Positions 1-8,509 are shown, numbered from the stretch's first letter. The stretch: DNA of 64,000 nucleotides from Psychrobacter sp. 28M-43 (GCF_014770435.1 NZ_CP061739.1:2604001-2668000), one strand, 5' to 3'. Numbers and translations: made by a program. The notes: generated by a model from the letters alone, not told the origin.

Positions 1-241
1 ACACTCTAATAAAAAGATATCGCACTTACAATCATACGCTTTATTGTTACTTTTCCTATCTTGGTTTTAGGTGGTTAACATTATTATACTTATGTCCAAT
101 GGCAGTTAAGGTAGACTTTTACTGTTTAAGCGGATAAATGAGCACTACTAAAAGATTAATAAACACGGCTCCCACATCTGCTGCACTATTTTTTAACTTG
201 TTTGACTTTATGTTTTTCCATCTTATAGAGAGGATATTTTT

Positions 242-1054
242 ATGAAGAAGTTATTAACCACGACAGTGATGGCCGCTTCGTTGTCAGCACTCACCTTAAC
301 TGGTTGTACCAGCACTACCAATTCTGGCGCAGTTGGTGTTGATCGTCAGCAGTTGCTATTAGTGTCTAGTGAGCAAGTATTGGCACTGTCTGCCCAAAGC
401 TATGCCAAAACAATACAAGACGCAAAATCAAAAGGTGTGCTAGATACCAACACTGCTCAGCTAAACCGCTTGAAAAATATTGCGAATCGCTTGGTTGGTC
501 AAGTTGGCGTCTACCGCGCTGATGCAGCCAAATGGCAATGGGAAGTACACACCATCAAGTCTAACGATTTGAATGCATTTGTGGTGCCAGGTGGTAAGAT
601 CATGTTTTATTCAGGCATCATCGATCGTCTGAACCTCACTGATGATGAGATTGCTGCCATCATGGGTCATGAAATCTCTCATGCACTACGTGAGCATTCG
701 CGCGAGCGTCTATCACGCGAGTATGCAACCCAAACTGGTATCGGTCTTGCGGCCAGTATATTTGGCTTATCACAAGGACAGGCTGAGTTAGCTGGTACTG
801 CGGGTAATTTAGGCTTGAGCCTACCCCACAGCCGCACTCAAGAAAGTGAAGCTGATCAGATCGGTCTTGAGCTGATGGCACGTGCAGGTTATAACCCTCA
901 GGCGGCTGTTACGCTTTGGCAAAAAATGCAAAAAGCAAGCCAAGGTGAGCCACCACAATTCCTCAGCACTCACCCAACGAGCAGCAGCCGTATCGCAGAG
1001 TTACAGTCATTGATGCCAAAAGTTACGCCTCTATATCAACAGTCGCGCCGCTGA
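242..1054 (+). CDS. M48-family metalloprotease lipoprotein (LoiP/YggG-like)
   Basis: Predicted zinc endopeptidase anchored in the envelope as a lipoprotein, of the kind that degrades damaged outer-membrane or periplasmic proteins. A signal peptide at residues 1-22 ends in a lipobox (LTLTGC). The zinc-binding HEISH motif lies near residue 143 in GHEISHALREHSRER, and the third ligand is the Glu of ESEADQIGLELM near residue 203. The 270-residue length fits single-domain M48 lipoproteins. AGAGGA just upstream of the ATG supports the start. The gene stands alone and is followed by a hairpin terminator. The family is clear; the substrate is unknown. Confidence 0.9.
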   Translation: MKKLLTTTVMAASLSALTLTGCTSTTNSGAVGVDRQQLLLVSSEQVLALSAQSYAKTIQDAKSKGVLDTNTAQLNRLKNIANRLVGQVGVYRADAAKWQWEVHTIKSNDLNAFVVPGGKIMFYSGIIDRLNLTDDEIAAIMGHEISHALREHSRERLSREYATQTGIGLAASIFGLSQGQAELAGTAGNLGLSLPHSRTQESEADQIGLELMARAGYNPQAAVTLWQKMQKASQGEPPQFLSTHPTSSSRIAELQSLMPKVTPLYQQSRR

Positions 1055-1110
1055 TAAGTAGCTAATTAGCGACTTTTAAACTTCAGCAGTACGCATTTAG
1101 ATATCATAGA

Positions 1111-1149
1111 AGCAAAGTGCAGCCAAAGCGTTGTGCTTTGCTTTTTTTA
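1111..1149 (+). terminator. Rho-independent terminator after the M48 gene
   Basis: AGCAAAG pairs with CTTTGCT across a partly paired loop, followed by a run of seven T. Confidence 0.6.
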
Positions 1150-1176
1150 GTTATAGCCAGACATTACAGGCTTTAT

Positions 1177-1240
1177 AATTGACAAGCATTGTAGTTGATA
1201 AGCACTGTAATCGGCAGGGTTTGCAATTGATCGATTTGGC
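1177..1240. repeat. Four degenerate 16-bp tandem repeats upstream of bolA
   Basis: Four consecutive units of exactly 16 bp start at 1177, 1193, 1209 and 1225. Each follows the pattern AATTGAYAAGCAYTGT with several mismatches, and part of a fifth follows. The array fills the gap between the M48 terminator and the bolA leader. See the finding on recurrent tandem repeats. Confidence 0.6.
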
Positions 1241-1339
1241 AATCGCACTCTATCCCGCTTATTGTGTCTGTTATAATACCGATAAATATTATTTGCAGAT
1301 TGCCCAATCAAATTGTACAAAATACATTGAAGGATTGTT

Positions 1340-1660
1340 ATGAGTACCACACCTACTGCCGACGCACTTCATGCCGAATTACAAGCGCTTGTGCCGCAGC
1401 ATATCGAACTGATCAATGAGTCGATGTCGCATGCCGGTTACTTTGAAGGTAAAGAAAGCCACTTTAAGCTCACTATCGTTAGCGATGCATTTGAAGGCAA
1501 AAGACTGGTCGGGCGTCATCAGCTGATATATGGCCTAGTAACGCCTTTGCTCACCTCGCAAGGCGGCCAAGTGCATGCCCTCGCTATCCATGCCTATACT
1601 CCGACAGAATGGCAAGGTCAAAGCCCTGCGAGTCCATTATGTGCTGGTCAAAACAAATAG
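1340..1660 (+). CDS. bolA: BolA family protein
   Basis: BolA-type protein of 106 residues, a family that partners monothiol glutaredoxins in iron-sulfur trafficking and in some bacteria acts as a stress and morphology regulator. The core is visible: the N-terminal helix, then SHFKLTIVSDAFEGKRLVGRH, where the conserved histidine and the VGRHQ-type segment are characteristic, and the HALAIHAYTPTEW strand with its conserved His. AAGGA seven bases before the ATG fixes the start. Whether it is BolA proper or an IbaG-like paralogue cannot be settled here, though the SDAFEGK motif favours BolA. Confidence 0.85.
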   Translation: MSTTPTADALHAELQALVPQHIELINESMSHAGYFEGKESHFKLTIVSDAFEGKRLVGRHQLIYGLVTPLLTSQGGQVHALAIHAYTPTEWQGQSPASPLCAGQNK

Positions 1661-1734
1661 CCGACTGGATTTGAATCGCAACTACATATTTTAAATTAGC
1701 CTATATACTGCAGTTTTAGAGGGAGCAATATTCA

Positions 1735-2094
1735 ATGAAACATCTACATATGCTGATGGCAGCGCTGACAGTTGCGCTATTTTTATATCAAAGCTACTTA
1801 GTACTCAGCGCAGATAGACGCGCACCACGAGCAGTCAAAATAGCCACACATATTATCTATGCCCTGCTTATCCTGTCAGGTGCAATGATGCTAATGCAAT
1901 TGATGGGTGCCAACGCTCCTGTACAGTGGGTGTTTGCCAAAATCATCTTACTGATCGCTGCTATTAGCTCAAGTATCAAAGCGTTTAAGGTTGATGCGAC
2001 ACCTGTGCAAAGAAAAACAGGTATTCTTATCGCTGCCGTTGCTTATATCGGGATCGTAATACTTGCCTTTGCCAAACCAGCAAATTTATTTTAA
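1735..2094 (+). CDS. SirB family integral membrane protein
   Basis: Protein of 119 residues with four predicted membrane segments (about 4-22, 38-57, 65-82 and 97-115), matching the compact SirB/SirB2 family. The opening MKHLHMLMAALTVALFLYQS resembles the usual SirB2 start. The name comes from a Salmonella regulator of invasion-gene expression, but no biochemical function is established for the family. GAGGGAG upstream of the ATG is a good ribosome binding site. It is about 75 bp downstream of bolA on the same strand and could be co-transcribed. Confidence 0.75.
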   Translation: MKHLHMLMAALTVALFLYQSYLVLSADRRAPRAVKIATHIIYALLILSGAMMLMQLMGANAPVQWVFAKIILLIAAISSSIKAFKVDATPVQRKTGILIAAVAYIGIVILAFAKPANLF

Positions 2095-2259
2095 TAAGCG
2101 ATTTTCTGTTTTAATAAGCAACCGTTTTAGAAAGCTGTCGATATGTTGATGACATGATACGAAAATTTTTCATCATCGATGGATTTTCAATATCTTAATC
2201 GCGCTATTTTTGCTATCTTAAATAGATATAAATACAATCACTTAGCCACTGGAGCCATT

Positions 2260-2655
2260 ATGAAAACGTTTACGACAGCGACACTACTAGCTGGCATTTT
2301 TGCGCTCTCAGGCTGTGCCTCTACTGGTAACATCACCCCGCAATATGTACCGCCAAGTACTTATCAAAATTATAATTGCCAAGCACTTGGCCAAGAGTAC
2401 ACTCGCGTCAACCGCTATGTCGAAGCGGCTCGCAATGAGCAATCGACCCTATCGGCATCAGGCGTCGGTGTTGGCGTCTCTGCTGGACGCTGGGGTATTT
2501 CGCCGAATATCAGCTTTGGTCTAGGCAAGAGTAACAGTACCAAAGCACGTGATGCAAAATTATCGCGTCTCTACGGTGAGCGTGATGCAATTGTCCAGTC
2601 GGCGCGCATTCAGCGTTGTAGCTTTGCCAATGGCATCAAGATTTATGGTGAATAA
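2260..2655 (+). CDS. Small lipoprotein of unknown function
   Basis: An upstream ATG at 2179 is in frame, but the start at 2260 is better: it is preceded by GGAG and opens directly into a lipoprotein signal (MKTFTTATLLAGIFALSGC, lipobox LSGC). The mature protein of about 113 residues has a Gly/Ser-rich middle (GVGVGVSAGRWG) and two further cysteines that could form a disulfide (NYNCQALG near residue 46 and RCSFANG near residue 122). A conserved YNCxQL...Y...R pattern of this sort occurs in small periplasmic lipoproteins of Moraxellaceae. I do not recognise a function. Confidence 0.75.
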   Translation: MKTFTTATLLAGIFALSGCASTGNITPQYVPPSTYQNYNCQALGQEYTRVNRYVEAARNEQSTLSASGVGVGVSAGRWGISPNISFGLGKSNSTKARDAKLSRLYGERDAIVQSARIQRCSFANGIKIYGE

Positions 2656-2687
2656 GCTTAAGCAAGTGCAAAGCTATCTACACGGCT

Positions 2688-2747
2688 AAAACAGTGTATG
2701 ACACCGTAAAATAGTACATGACACCATAAAGTAGTACATGAAATAGC
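2688..2747. repeat. Three 20-bp tandem repeats after the lipoprotein gene
   Basis: Units at 2688-2707, 2708-2727 and 2728-2747 follow AAAATAGTACATGACACCAT with a few mismatches. They begin about 33 bp after the stop codon and run directly into the shared terminator. Confidence 0.75.
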
Positions 2748-2786
2748 AAAAAGCCAATATGCATATCACATACTGGCTTTTTTATT
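2747..2786. terminator. Bidirectional terminator between the lipoprotein gene and trxC
   Basis: AAAAAGCCA and TGGCTTTTTT form the stem around a loop of about 18 bases. A-run and T-run flanks allow it to work for both converging genes. Confidence 0.7.
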
Positions 2787-2861
2787 GCTACGGTTTTTTA
2801 TAAGAAAACATAGGTATTTGGATAAATAGCTTGGAGAAAAAGTAATCTAGCCTGACTAATA

Positions 2862-3299
2862 CTACGATTGTAAGCTTTGCACCCATTGGATGATTTGATG
2901 ACTTGGTAGCGCACCTGATTGACGTGCGACTTCTTTACCATTTCTAAAAGCAACCATCGTTGGTAAGCTGCGAATATTATAAGGCGCGGCTGCCTGCTCG
3001 TATTTATCCGTTTGCACCTTGGCAAAGACCACTTGTGGCAATTGACTAGCAGCGCTCTTGAACTCTGGCGCCATCATAATGCAAGGCTGACACCAACTCG
3101 CCCAAAAATCCACGATAGTCAGTACATCGTTCTTTTGGATAATCTTATTTGCTGTTTGCGCATTGAGCTCATGCGGACTAGCAGTCAATAATGGCTGACC
3201 ACATTTACCGCATTTTGGCGCAGCGCTTAATCGTGCAGCAGGCACACGGTTGGTTGCTTGGCAATGTGGGCATACTAGATGAAAACTTTGCTCACTCAT
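2862..3299 (-). CDS. trxC: Thioredoxin 2 (zinc-binding thioredoxin)
   Basis: Cytoplasmic disulfide reductase of the thioredoxin-2 type. The N-terminal zinc ribbon CPHCQ...CGKCG (residues 10-35) separates it from thioredoxin 1, and the thioredoxin fold follows from about residue 50. The active site reads WASWCQPC rather than the usual WCGPC, so the Gly between the cysteines is Gln. The cis-proline loop RSLPTMVAFRNG is present. At 145 residues it has the normal length. It converges on the upstream lipoprotein and appears to be a single-gene unit. Confidence 0.9.
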   Translation of the reverse strand: MSEQSFHLVCPHCQATNRVPAARLSAAPKCGKCGQPLLTASPHELNAQTANKIIQKNDVLTIVDFWASWCQPCIMMAPEFKSAASQLPQVVFAKVQTDKYEQAAAPYNIRSLPTMVAFRNGKEVARQSGALPSHQIIQWVQSLQS

Positions 3300-3447
3300 T
3301 ATTTAATTCCTATTTTAATTATTTTGTTATTTCAAATACTGTTCATGAACCATTTTATATAAAAGCTAGTTACGTTGCTCGCTGTAGTTATAGTCGTCGT
3401 CGCGTTGATTGGTAAATAATTTTAGCATAGTTAATTGGGCTTATCCT

Positions 3448-4068
3448 TTATGTCAGTTGCTGTGCCACACCGCTATACACATAGCTCATTGGTCTTGGGC
3501 CGGGCAAATACGCTTCGCTCAACTCGTCAATAGCAAACCCACCTTCTCTGATAAGCGCTGGAATATCGCGATCTAAATGACATCCTCCCGCTATAGGTTT
3601 CCAAAAAGGCGTCAATCGATGCTGCCAACGCTCAACAGAAGAATCTGGTGCCAGTCCGTGCTCACAAAATAATAAGCGTCCGTTAGGTTTTAGCACGCGC
3701 GCCATTTCTCGGAGTGCCGCTACTGGATCATCAATACTGCACAAGGTAAAAGTCATCACAATCGTATCAAATTGATCCGTATCAGCATGGATACCTTTTA
3801 CATCGACGGCTATCACTTCAACCGGAATGCCAATGTCAGCTGCACGCTCACGAGCCAGCGACTGCATTTGAGCCGCTGGATCCACACCGATAATAGAAGA
3901 GACTTTATTAGCATCATAAAACTGCAAATTCAAACCGCTACCAATGCCAATCTCCAACACCTTACCGAGCGCTTGCGGAACAATTTTAGAGCGCGCTTTC
4001 ATGACATTGCCCGTACTACAAGCAATATCTATCATCTTTGGCAACACATAGCGCTCGTAAGGGTTCAT
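3448..4068 (-). CDS. Class I SAM-dependent methyltransferase
   Basis: Methyltransferase of 206 residues with a typical Rossmann core: motif I LEIGIGSGLNLQFYD (about residues 38-52), the acidic end of strand 2 (IIGVDPAAQM), a motif II-like DTIVMTFTLCSIDDP, and LREMARVLKPNGRLLFCEHG. It resembles UbiE/phospholipid N-methyltransferase-like proteins, but the substrate cannot be told from sequence. It lies between trxC and the persulfide-dioxygenase-like gene on the same strand, with gaps of about 150 bp on each side, so co-transcription is uncertain. Confidence 0.8.
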   Translation of the reverse strand: MNPYERYVLPKMIDIACSTGNVMKARSKIVPQALGKVLEIGIGSGLNLQFYDANKVSSIIGVDPAAQMQSLARERAADIGIPVEVIAVDVKGIHADTDQFDTIVMTFTLCSIDDPVAALREMARVLKPNGRLLFCEHGLAPDSSVERWQHRLTPFWKPIAGGCHLDRDIPALIREGGFAIDELSEAYLPGPRPMSYVYSGVAQQLT

Positions 4069-4227
4069 CGCTTTCTCCAGTTATTGCCGCACTTAGCGCT
4101 TGCAGTTGGTCATACATAGCATCTAGAAATGGACAGTCTACAGGTTAGCATTCTTATAGATATCAATCATACGATACTTGCGTAGTGCTGCATCAGGTAA
4201 TGATCTTCAGTTATTAAACTGTTTAAC

Positions 4228-5100
4228 TTATCCACCGAGGACATTGATCGGAACTTTTAGATAACGTGTACCGTTGTCTTCTGGCTCTGGAAAATGTCCT
4301 GCATCGATATTGATTTGTACAGCAGGAATGATAAGGCGAGGCATATCTAGAGTCGCATCACGGCGCTCACGCATCTGCACAAACTCTGCTTCGTTTATAC
4401 TGTCCTTAACATGGATATTTTCTAGTTTTTGCGCGGCTACTGTCGTCGTTGGGCAATGCTGACGACCTTTGCTTGGATAATCATGACACAGATACATGAC
4501 GGTATCTTCAGGAAGTGCTAGCAGCTTCTGAATAGACTGATAAAGCGTTTTGGCATCGCCACCAGGAAAATCACAGCGCGCTGTACCGACATCAGGTGCG
4601 AACAATGTATCTCCAACGAATACCACTGTTTTCTCATTATCAGCGGCTAGATAAGCCATATCGGCACGTGTGTGACCGGGTACATACATCGCAGTGATAG
4701 TAATATTGCCAAGCTCTAAGGTCTCGCCTTCGTCTGTCAAGATATCAAACTGGCTGGCATCAGTGCGGAAACTCGTGTCAAAGTTAAAAATTTGCTTAAA
4801 GATTTTTTGTACTTCGGTGATATGCTGACCAATGACTAACTGTCCACCAAGGCTTTCTTTTACATGGATGGCCGCCGATAAATGATCTGCATGCGCATGG
4901 GTCTCGATAATATACTTGAGCGCCCAATCTTGCTCACGTACAAACTCAATCACTTCATCGACACTGCTGGTATTAGTTCGGCCTGACTTAGCATCGAAGT
5001 TCAATACAGGATCGACAATGGCACATAATTTTTGCTCAGTATCAGCAAGTACGTGGGTATAGGTTTCTGTATCGCTATCTAAAAAAGAATGAACTTGCAT
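4228..5100 (-). CDS. Metallo-beta-lactamase-fold hydrolase, probable persulfide dioxygenase
   Basis: Protein of 290 residues with the metal-binding signature THAHADHLSAA (about residues 62-72), GHTRADM near 159, VFVGDTLF near 177 and YLCHDYPS near 204. This is the ETHE1/Blh-type group of the MBL fold, whose known members oxidise glutathione persulfide to sulfite with one iron. The ATG follows AGAGG. It is divergent from a two-cysteine ArsR regulator and close to SulP and DUF442 genes, which matches known sulfide-detoxification loci. A glyoxalase II role is the alternative but is less likely given the neighbours. Confidence 0.8.
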   Translation of the reverse strand: MQVHSFLDSDTETYTHVLADTEQKLCAIVDPVLNFDAKSGRTNTSSVDEVIEFVREQDWALKYIIETHAHADHLSAAIHVKESLGGQLVIGQHITEVQKIFKQIFNFDTSFRTDASQFDILTDEGETLELGNITITAMYVPGHTRADMAYLAADNEKTVVFVGDTLFAPDVGTARCDFPGGDAKTLYQSIQKLLALPEDTVMYLCHDYPSKGRQHCPTTTVAAQKLENIHVKDSINEAEFVQMRERRDATLDMPRLIIPAVQINIDAGHFPEPEDNGTRYLKVPINVLGG

Positions 5101-5114
5101 GGCGGCCTCTTTGA

Positions 5115-5142
5115 TTATTTATACATAAGTTATTTATACATA
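5115..5142. promoter_or_regulatory. Direct repeat upstream of the persulfide dioxygenase gene
   Basis: TTATTTATACATA occurs twice, at 5115-5127 and 5130-5142, within the 5' leader of the hydrolase gene. It is a candidate regulatory site only. Confidence 0.3.
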
Positions 5143-5192
5143 TTTTGGTTATAGGAATTTTTATCTTTAATTAACCCTTAAGTATGATATTC

Positions 5193-5219
5193 AGTCGTAT
5201 ATAATGCGTTCCTACGACT
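5193..5219. promoter_or_regulatory. Inverted repeat between the divergent hydrolase and ArsR genes
   Basis: Perfect 7-bp arms AGTCGTA and TACGACT are separated by 13 bases that contain TATAAT. The dyad overlaps a possible -10 element in a divergent intergenic region, as expected for an ArsR-type operator. This is inferred from position and symmetry. Confidence 0.4.
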
Positions 5220-5376
5220 TATCTGATGCCACCAATATAACAACCACCATACAATTTATCAATTTATATAATGTAATTAATGATAACTTGCTATGTGGCG
5301 TGATATCATTGATAATCAACTATATATTGTTCAAAACATCATGGCATTTGTTACCATCTAATGTAAGGAATTTGTT

Positions 5377-5766
5377 CTGACTACTTCTATTTCAGCCGAA
5401 GGTACACCTACTCGCAGCACCACTGACGATGGGTCATCTGATACTGCAGATTTAGTACCTGCCGATCTTGCCAAGCAAATGCAGCAAGCATCGCTACAAG
5501 CCAGCCAACTACTAAAGTCGCTATCGCACCCCGATCGCCTACTTCTTCTCTGTCAATTGACCCAAGGTGAATATTGTGTCGGTGAGCTGGAGGATTTGGT
5601 CGGGGTTGGACAGCCGAGCTTATCGCAGCAATTGGGTATATTGCGTAAAGACGAGCTGGTCGCCACACGCCGCGAAGGTAAGCAAATTTACTATAGTATC
5701 GCAAGCGAAGATGCGCTAGCTGTACTCGATCTACTGTATCAACGTTTTTGTGCCAAAGCAGAATAA
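5377..5766 (+). CDS. ArsR-family repressor with two cysteines (BigR/SqrR-like)
   Basis: Winged helix-turn-helix regulator. The core SHPDRLLLLCQLTQGEYCVGEL, the recognition helix GQPSLSQQLGILRKDEL and the wing TRREGKQIYYS are clear. Cysteines in GEYCVGEL and near the C-terminus (RFCAKAE) match the pair that forms the persulfide-sensing disulfide or tetrasulfide in BigR and SqrR. The first in-frame ATG is at 5479, but no convincing ribosome site precedes it. The frame is open back to 5362, and a CTG at 5377 lies six bases after AAGGAA, so I place the start there (129 residues). ATG 5479 (95 residues) is the fallback. It is divergent from the hydrolase gene and 46 bp ahead of the SulP gene, probably as one transcript. 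Confidence 0.8.
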   Translation: MTTSISAEGTPTRSTTDDGSSDTADLVPADLAKQMQQASLQASQLLKSLSHPDRLLLLCQLTQGEYCVGELEDLVGVGQPSLSQQLGILRKDELVATRREGKQIYYSIASEDALAVLDLLYQRFCAKAE

Positions 5767-5812
5767 CGCCGCCCTCGCCTAATTATTTATACTATCTACT
5801 GTGGTGATTGAT

Positions 5813-7516
5813 ATGTCCTCTATCGTCGCTCGTCTGATTCCAGCTTGGCTGCGTCAATACCAGCTCTCAGCGTTGCCGACTGATCTCGTCGCAGGCATAG
5901 TGGTGGGCGTGTTGGTCATACCGCAGAGCTTAGGTTACGCAGTGCTTGCAGGACTGCCGCCTGTCTATGGCCTATATGCAGCGATCGTACCTGTCCTCGT
6001 TTATGCGTGGCTCGGCTCTAGCAACGTGCAAGCTGTAGGACCGGTTGCCATTACCGCTATTATGACAGCCAGTGGCCTACTGCCATATGCCGAGCAAGGC
6101 ACTGAGCAGTATGCACTGATGGCCAGCCTATTGGCACTGATGGTAGGTGCACTGCTATGGATTGCAGGCAGATTAAAACTTGGCTGGATCATGCAGTTTA
6201 TCAGTCGCGGCGTGTCCGCAGGGTTTGTAAGCGGTGCAGCGGTCCTTATATTTGTCAGTCAGCTCAAATATCTGACCGACATTCCAGTCACTGGCAATAG
6301 TCTGATTGGGTATCTATCTACCATGCAACGCTATGCCAGCCAGCTGCATCCATTGACCTTAGCGATCGGTATTACCGCATTTACGCTATTGGTTGCCAAT
6401 CGCTATGCAAGTAAGTGGATATGGCAGACGTGGCTATCATCGTCATATGCCAAATGGGCAGAGCGCTTATTTCCGCTTATTTTACTTGGCGTCGCTATTG
6501 TACTCAGTATGGCACTGCATTGGAGCACACATGGCGTTGCGACCATCGGTCGTATTCCACAAGGGCTGCCGAACTTTACGTTACCGCATATCTCAGACTT
6601 ACAAGAGGCGCTGAAGCTCTTGCCGACAGCAGGATTGATGGCACTTATCGTATTTGTGTCGAGCAGCTCAGTTGCCAGCACCTATGCTCGCTTGCGTGGT
6701 GAGAGTTTTGATGCCAATCGCGAGCTGACTGGACTTGGGCTGGCCAACCTGTCTGGTGGACTGTTCCAAAGTTTTTCGGTTGCAGGAGGCTTTTCGCGTA
6801 CGGCTATCAATGCCGACTCAGGCGCTAAGACACCACTTGCCAGTCTCGTCACCGTACTGGTAATGATGGCCGCGCTCATAGCCTTTAGCAATGCGCTTGC
6901 TCCACTACCCTATGCACTACTGGGTGCAACTATCATGGCCTCCATCATTGGCCTGATAGATATTGCGACGTTGAAATCTGCATGGCAGCGTGATCGCTTA
7001 GATGGTGCTAGCTTTTTGGCTGCGTTTGTCGGTGTACTTATATTTGGACTAAACACGGGGCTGGTCATTGGTCTAATGGTGTCATTCGCCAGTCTCATCT
7101 GGCAGTCGAGTAAGCCACATGTGGCTGTCGTTGGGCAATTGGGCGGTACAGGACATTTTCGTAATATCAATCGCCATGACGTCGTAACTTTTGACAACTT
7201 ATTGATGTTGCGTATCGATGAGAGTCTGTTCTTTGGTAATAGTGAATCTGTACATCGACGCATCCTCAATGCCATGCAGCAATATCCCGATGCCAATGAA
7301 ATCATATTGATTATGGCGGCCGTCAACCATATAGATCTGACCGCTCAAGAAATGCTTTGTACCTTAAACCATGAATTGGCGTTACAGAACAAGCGCTTAC
7401 ACTTTAGCTTTATCAAAGGTCCTGTGATGGACATCATCGGTCACACCCCATTGATTAGTGAGCTATCAGGGCAGGTCTATCTGAGTACCTTAGATGCTGT
7501 CGATGCATTAAAATAA
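5813..7516 (+). CDS. SulP-family inorganic anion transporter
   Basis: Integral membrane permease of about 567 residues. It has the SulP core from LPTDLVAGIVVGVLVIPQSLGYAVLAGLP (about 22-50), with a run of some 10-14 membrane segments to residue 430, and a cytoplasmic STAS domain from about 440 to the end (NLLMLRIDESLFFGNSESVHRRI). Members carry sulfate, bicarbonate or other anions; in sulfide-detoxification loci a role in moving sulfite or sulfate is often proposed. A GTG at 5801 is also in frame, but ATG 5813 is preceded by GGTG at good spacing. It probably forms an operon with the ArsR gene. Confidence 0.88.
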   Translation: MSSIVARLIPAWLRQYQLSALPTDLVAGIVVGVLVIPQSLGYAVLAGLPPVYGLYAAIVPVLVYAWLGSSNVQAVGPVAITAIMTASGLLPYAEQGTEQYALMASLLALMVGALLWIAGRLKLGWIMQFISRGVSAGFVSGAAVLIFVSQLKYLTDIPVTGNSLIGYLSTMQRYASQLHPLTLAIGITAFTLLVANRYASKWIWQTWLSSSYAKWAERLFPLILLGVAIVLSMALHWSTHGVATIGRIPQGLPNFTLPHISDLQEALKLLPTAGLMALIVFVSSSSVASTYARLRGESFDANRELTGLGLANLSGGLFQSFSVAGGFSRTAINADSGAKTPLASLVTVLVMMAALIAFSNALAPLPYALLGATIMASIIGLIDIATLKSAWQRDRLDGASFLAAFVGVLIFGLNTGLVIGLMVSFASLIWQSSKPHVAVVGQLGGTGHFRNINRHDVVTFDNLLMLRIDESLFFGNSESVHRRILNAMQQYPDANEIILIMAAVNHIDLTAQEMLCTLNHELALQNKRLHFSFIKGPVMDIIGHTPLISELSGQVYLSTLDAVDALK

Positions 7517-7752
7517 TCTATAGTTTGACCGTAATGAAGTCGCTGATACATTAATTTCACTCAATCTCAATCACTATTGTCGCCTACAACACAATATCGC
7601 TATGATAGCGCCTGTGTTATGCTAGACGCACTAAATAGGGAATCAATTAACCTATAAATCCGCCTAAAGAATGCTGGTGTATAGTCCTTTGATATTCTTA
7701 GCCCAACCCTCAATAATAAATATACTTTAACAAATATAACTGAACCTATTTT

Positions 7753-8079
7753 ATGACCGATGATTTAACGATTTATAAGCAAATATATCCAAGCCAGTGC
7801 GTTAAAATTGCTGAGCTGGGTTATCGCTCAGTGCTTAATATTCGCCCAGATGCCGAGATTGAGACACAGCCTAATAGCTGCGATTTGGCAACGGCTACTG
7901 AACAGGCAAACCTAGCGTATCAGCATCTGCCATTTGATGATGAGCGTCTAAGTATGCTGACGGTTGAGCAGTTTGCCGATTTTTATCACTCAATGCCCAA
8001 GCCTATATTAATGTTTTGTGGTACTGGGGCACGCGCCAAGCTACTGTACCAAAGCGCATTGATGCAAGGTCTGTTATAA
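7753..8079 (+). CDS. DUF442/TIGR01244 sulfurtransferase-like protein (first copy)
   Basis: Protein of 108 residues with the phosphatase/rhodanese-like fold of the Blh N-terminal domain. It opens with LTIYKQIYPSQCVKIAELGYRSVLNIRPD and has the candidate catalytic loop LMFCGTGARAK near residue 95. The loop keeps the cysteine but ends ARAK rather than the NRS of its neighbour. In other bacteria this domain is fused to a persulfide dioxygenase, so free-standing copies near the hydrolase gene suggest a sulfur-transfer role. No strong ribosome site is visible before the ATG. It is a paralogue of the gene 63 bp downstream. Confidence 0.75.
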   Translation: MTDDLTIYKQIYPSQCVKIAELGYRSVLNIRPDAEIETQPNSCDLATATEQANLAYQHLPFDDERLSMLTVEQFADFYHSMPKPILMFCGTGARAKLLYQSALMQGLL

Positions 8080-8142
8080 CAACCGTCGCTCTAACCAACA
8101 CGTTTTATAAACCCAACAACACCAATAAAAAAAGGAGCTCTT

Positions 8143-8475
8143 ATGAGCCATGAAGTTAGCTTTACCGGACAAATCACGCCTGACCAAGTGCCTATGATTG
8201 CCGAAAATGGTTTCAAAACCATTATCAACAACCGTCCTGATGGTGAAGAGCCAAATCAGCCAACCAGTGCCGAAATCGAAGCAGCAGCCAAAGAAGCTGG
8301 ACTTGCTTATAAAGAGATTTCTTTTGCAGGTAATGAGCTAAATCAAACTCACGTCGAAACGTTTGCAGATTTCTTTAATCAAGCTGAGCAGCCAATGCTG
8401 ATCTTTTGCCGCACAGGTAACCGCTCAAACGGTATCTATGAAGCAGCTAAGCAAATGGATTTACTAGATGACTAG
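8143..8475 (+). CDS. DUF442/TIGR01244 sulfurtransferase-like protein (second copy)
   Basis: Protein of 110 residues, clearly related to the preceding gene. The N-terminal SFTGQITPDQVPMIAENGF is followed by the family signature TIINNRPDGEEPNQP, and the catalytic loop LIFCRTGNRSNGIY near residue 85 matches the family's CRTGxRS. AAAGGAG eight bases before the ATG is a strong ribosome site. Substrate and partner are inferred from the neighbouring hydrolase and regulator. It ends in a strong terminator, which marks the 3' edge of the cluster. Confidence 0.82.
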   Translation: MSHEVSFTGQITPDQVPMIAENGFKTIINNRPDGEEPNQPTSAEIEAAAKEAGLAYKEISFAGNELNQTHVETFADFFNQAEQPMLIFCRTGNRSNGIYEAAKQMDLLDD

Positions 8476-8509
8476 TGCAACATAAGTAGACTAGAAAGTT
8501 AGCGTATTT

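Noticed and set aside
202..230. TTGACT and TATAGA as a promoter for the M48 gene
   Set aside because: The implied transcription start would leave only about six bases before the ATG and overlap the ribosome binding site.
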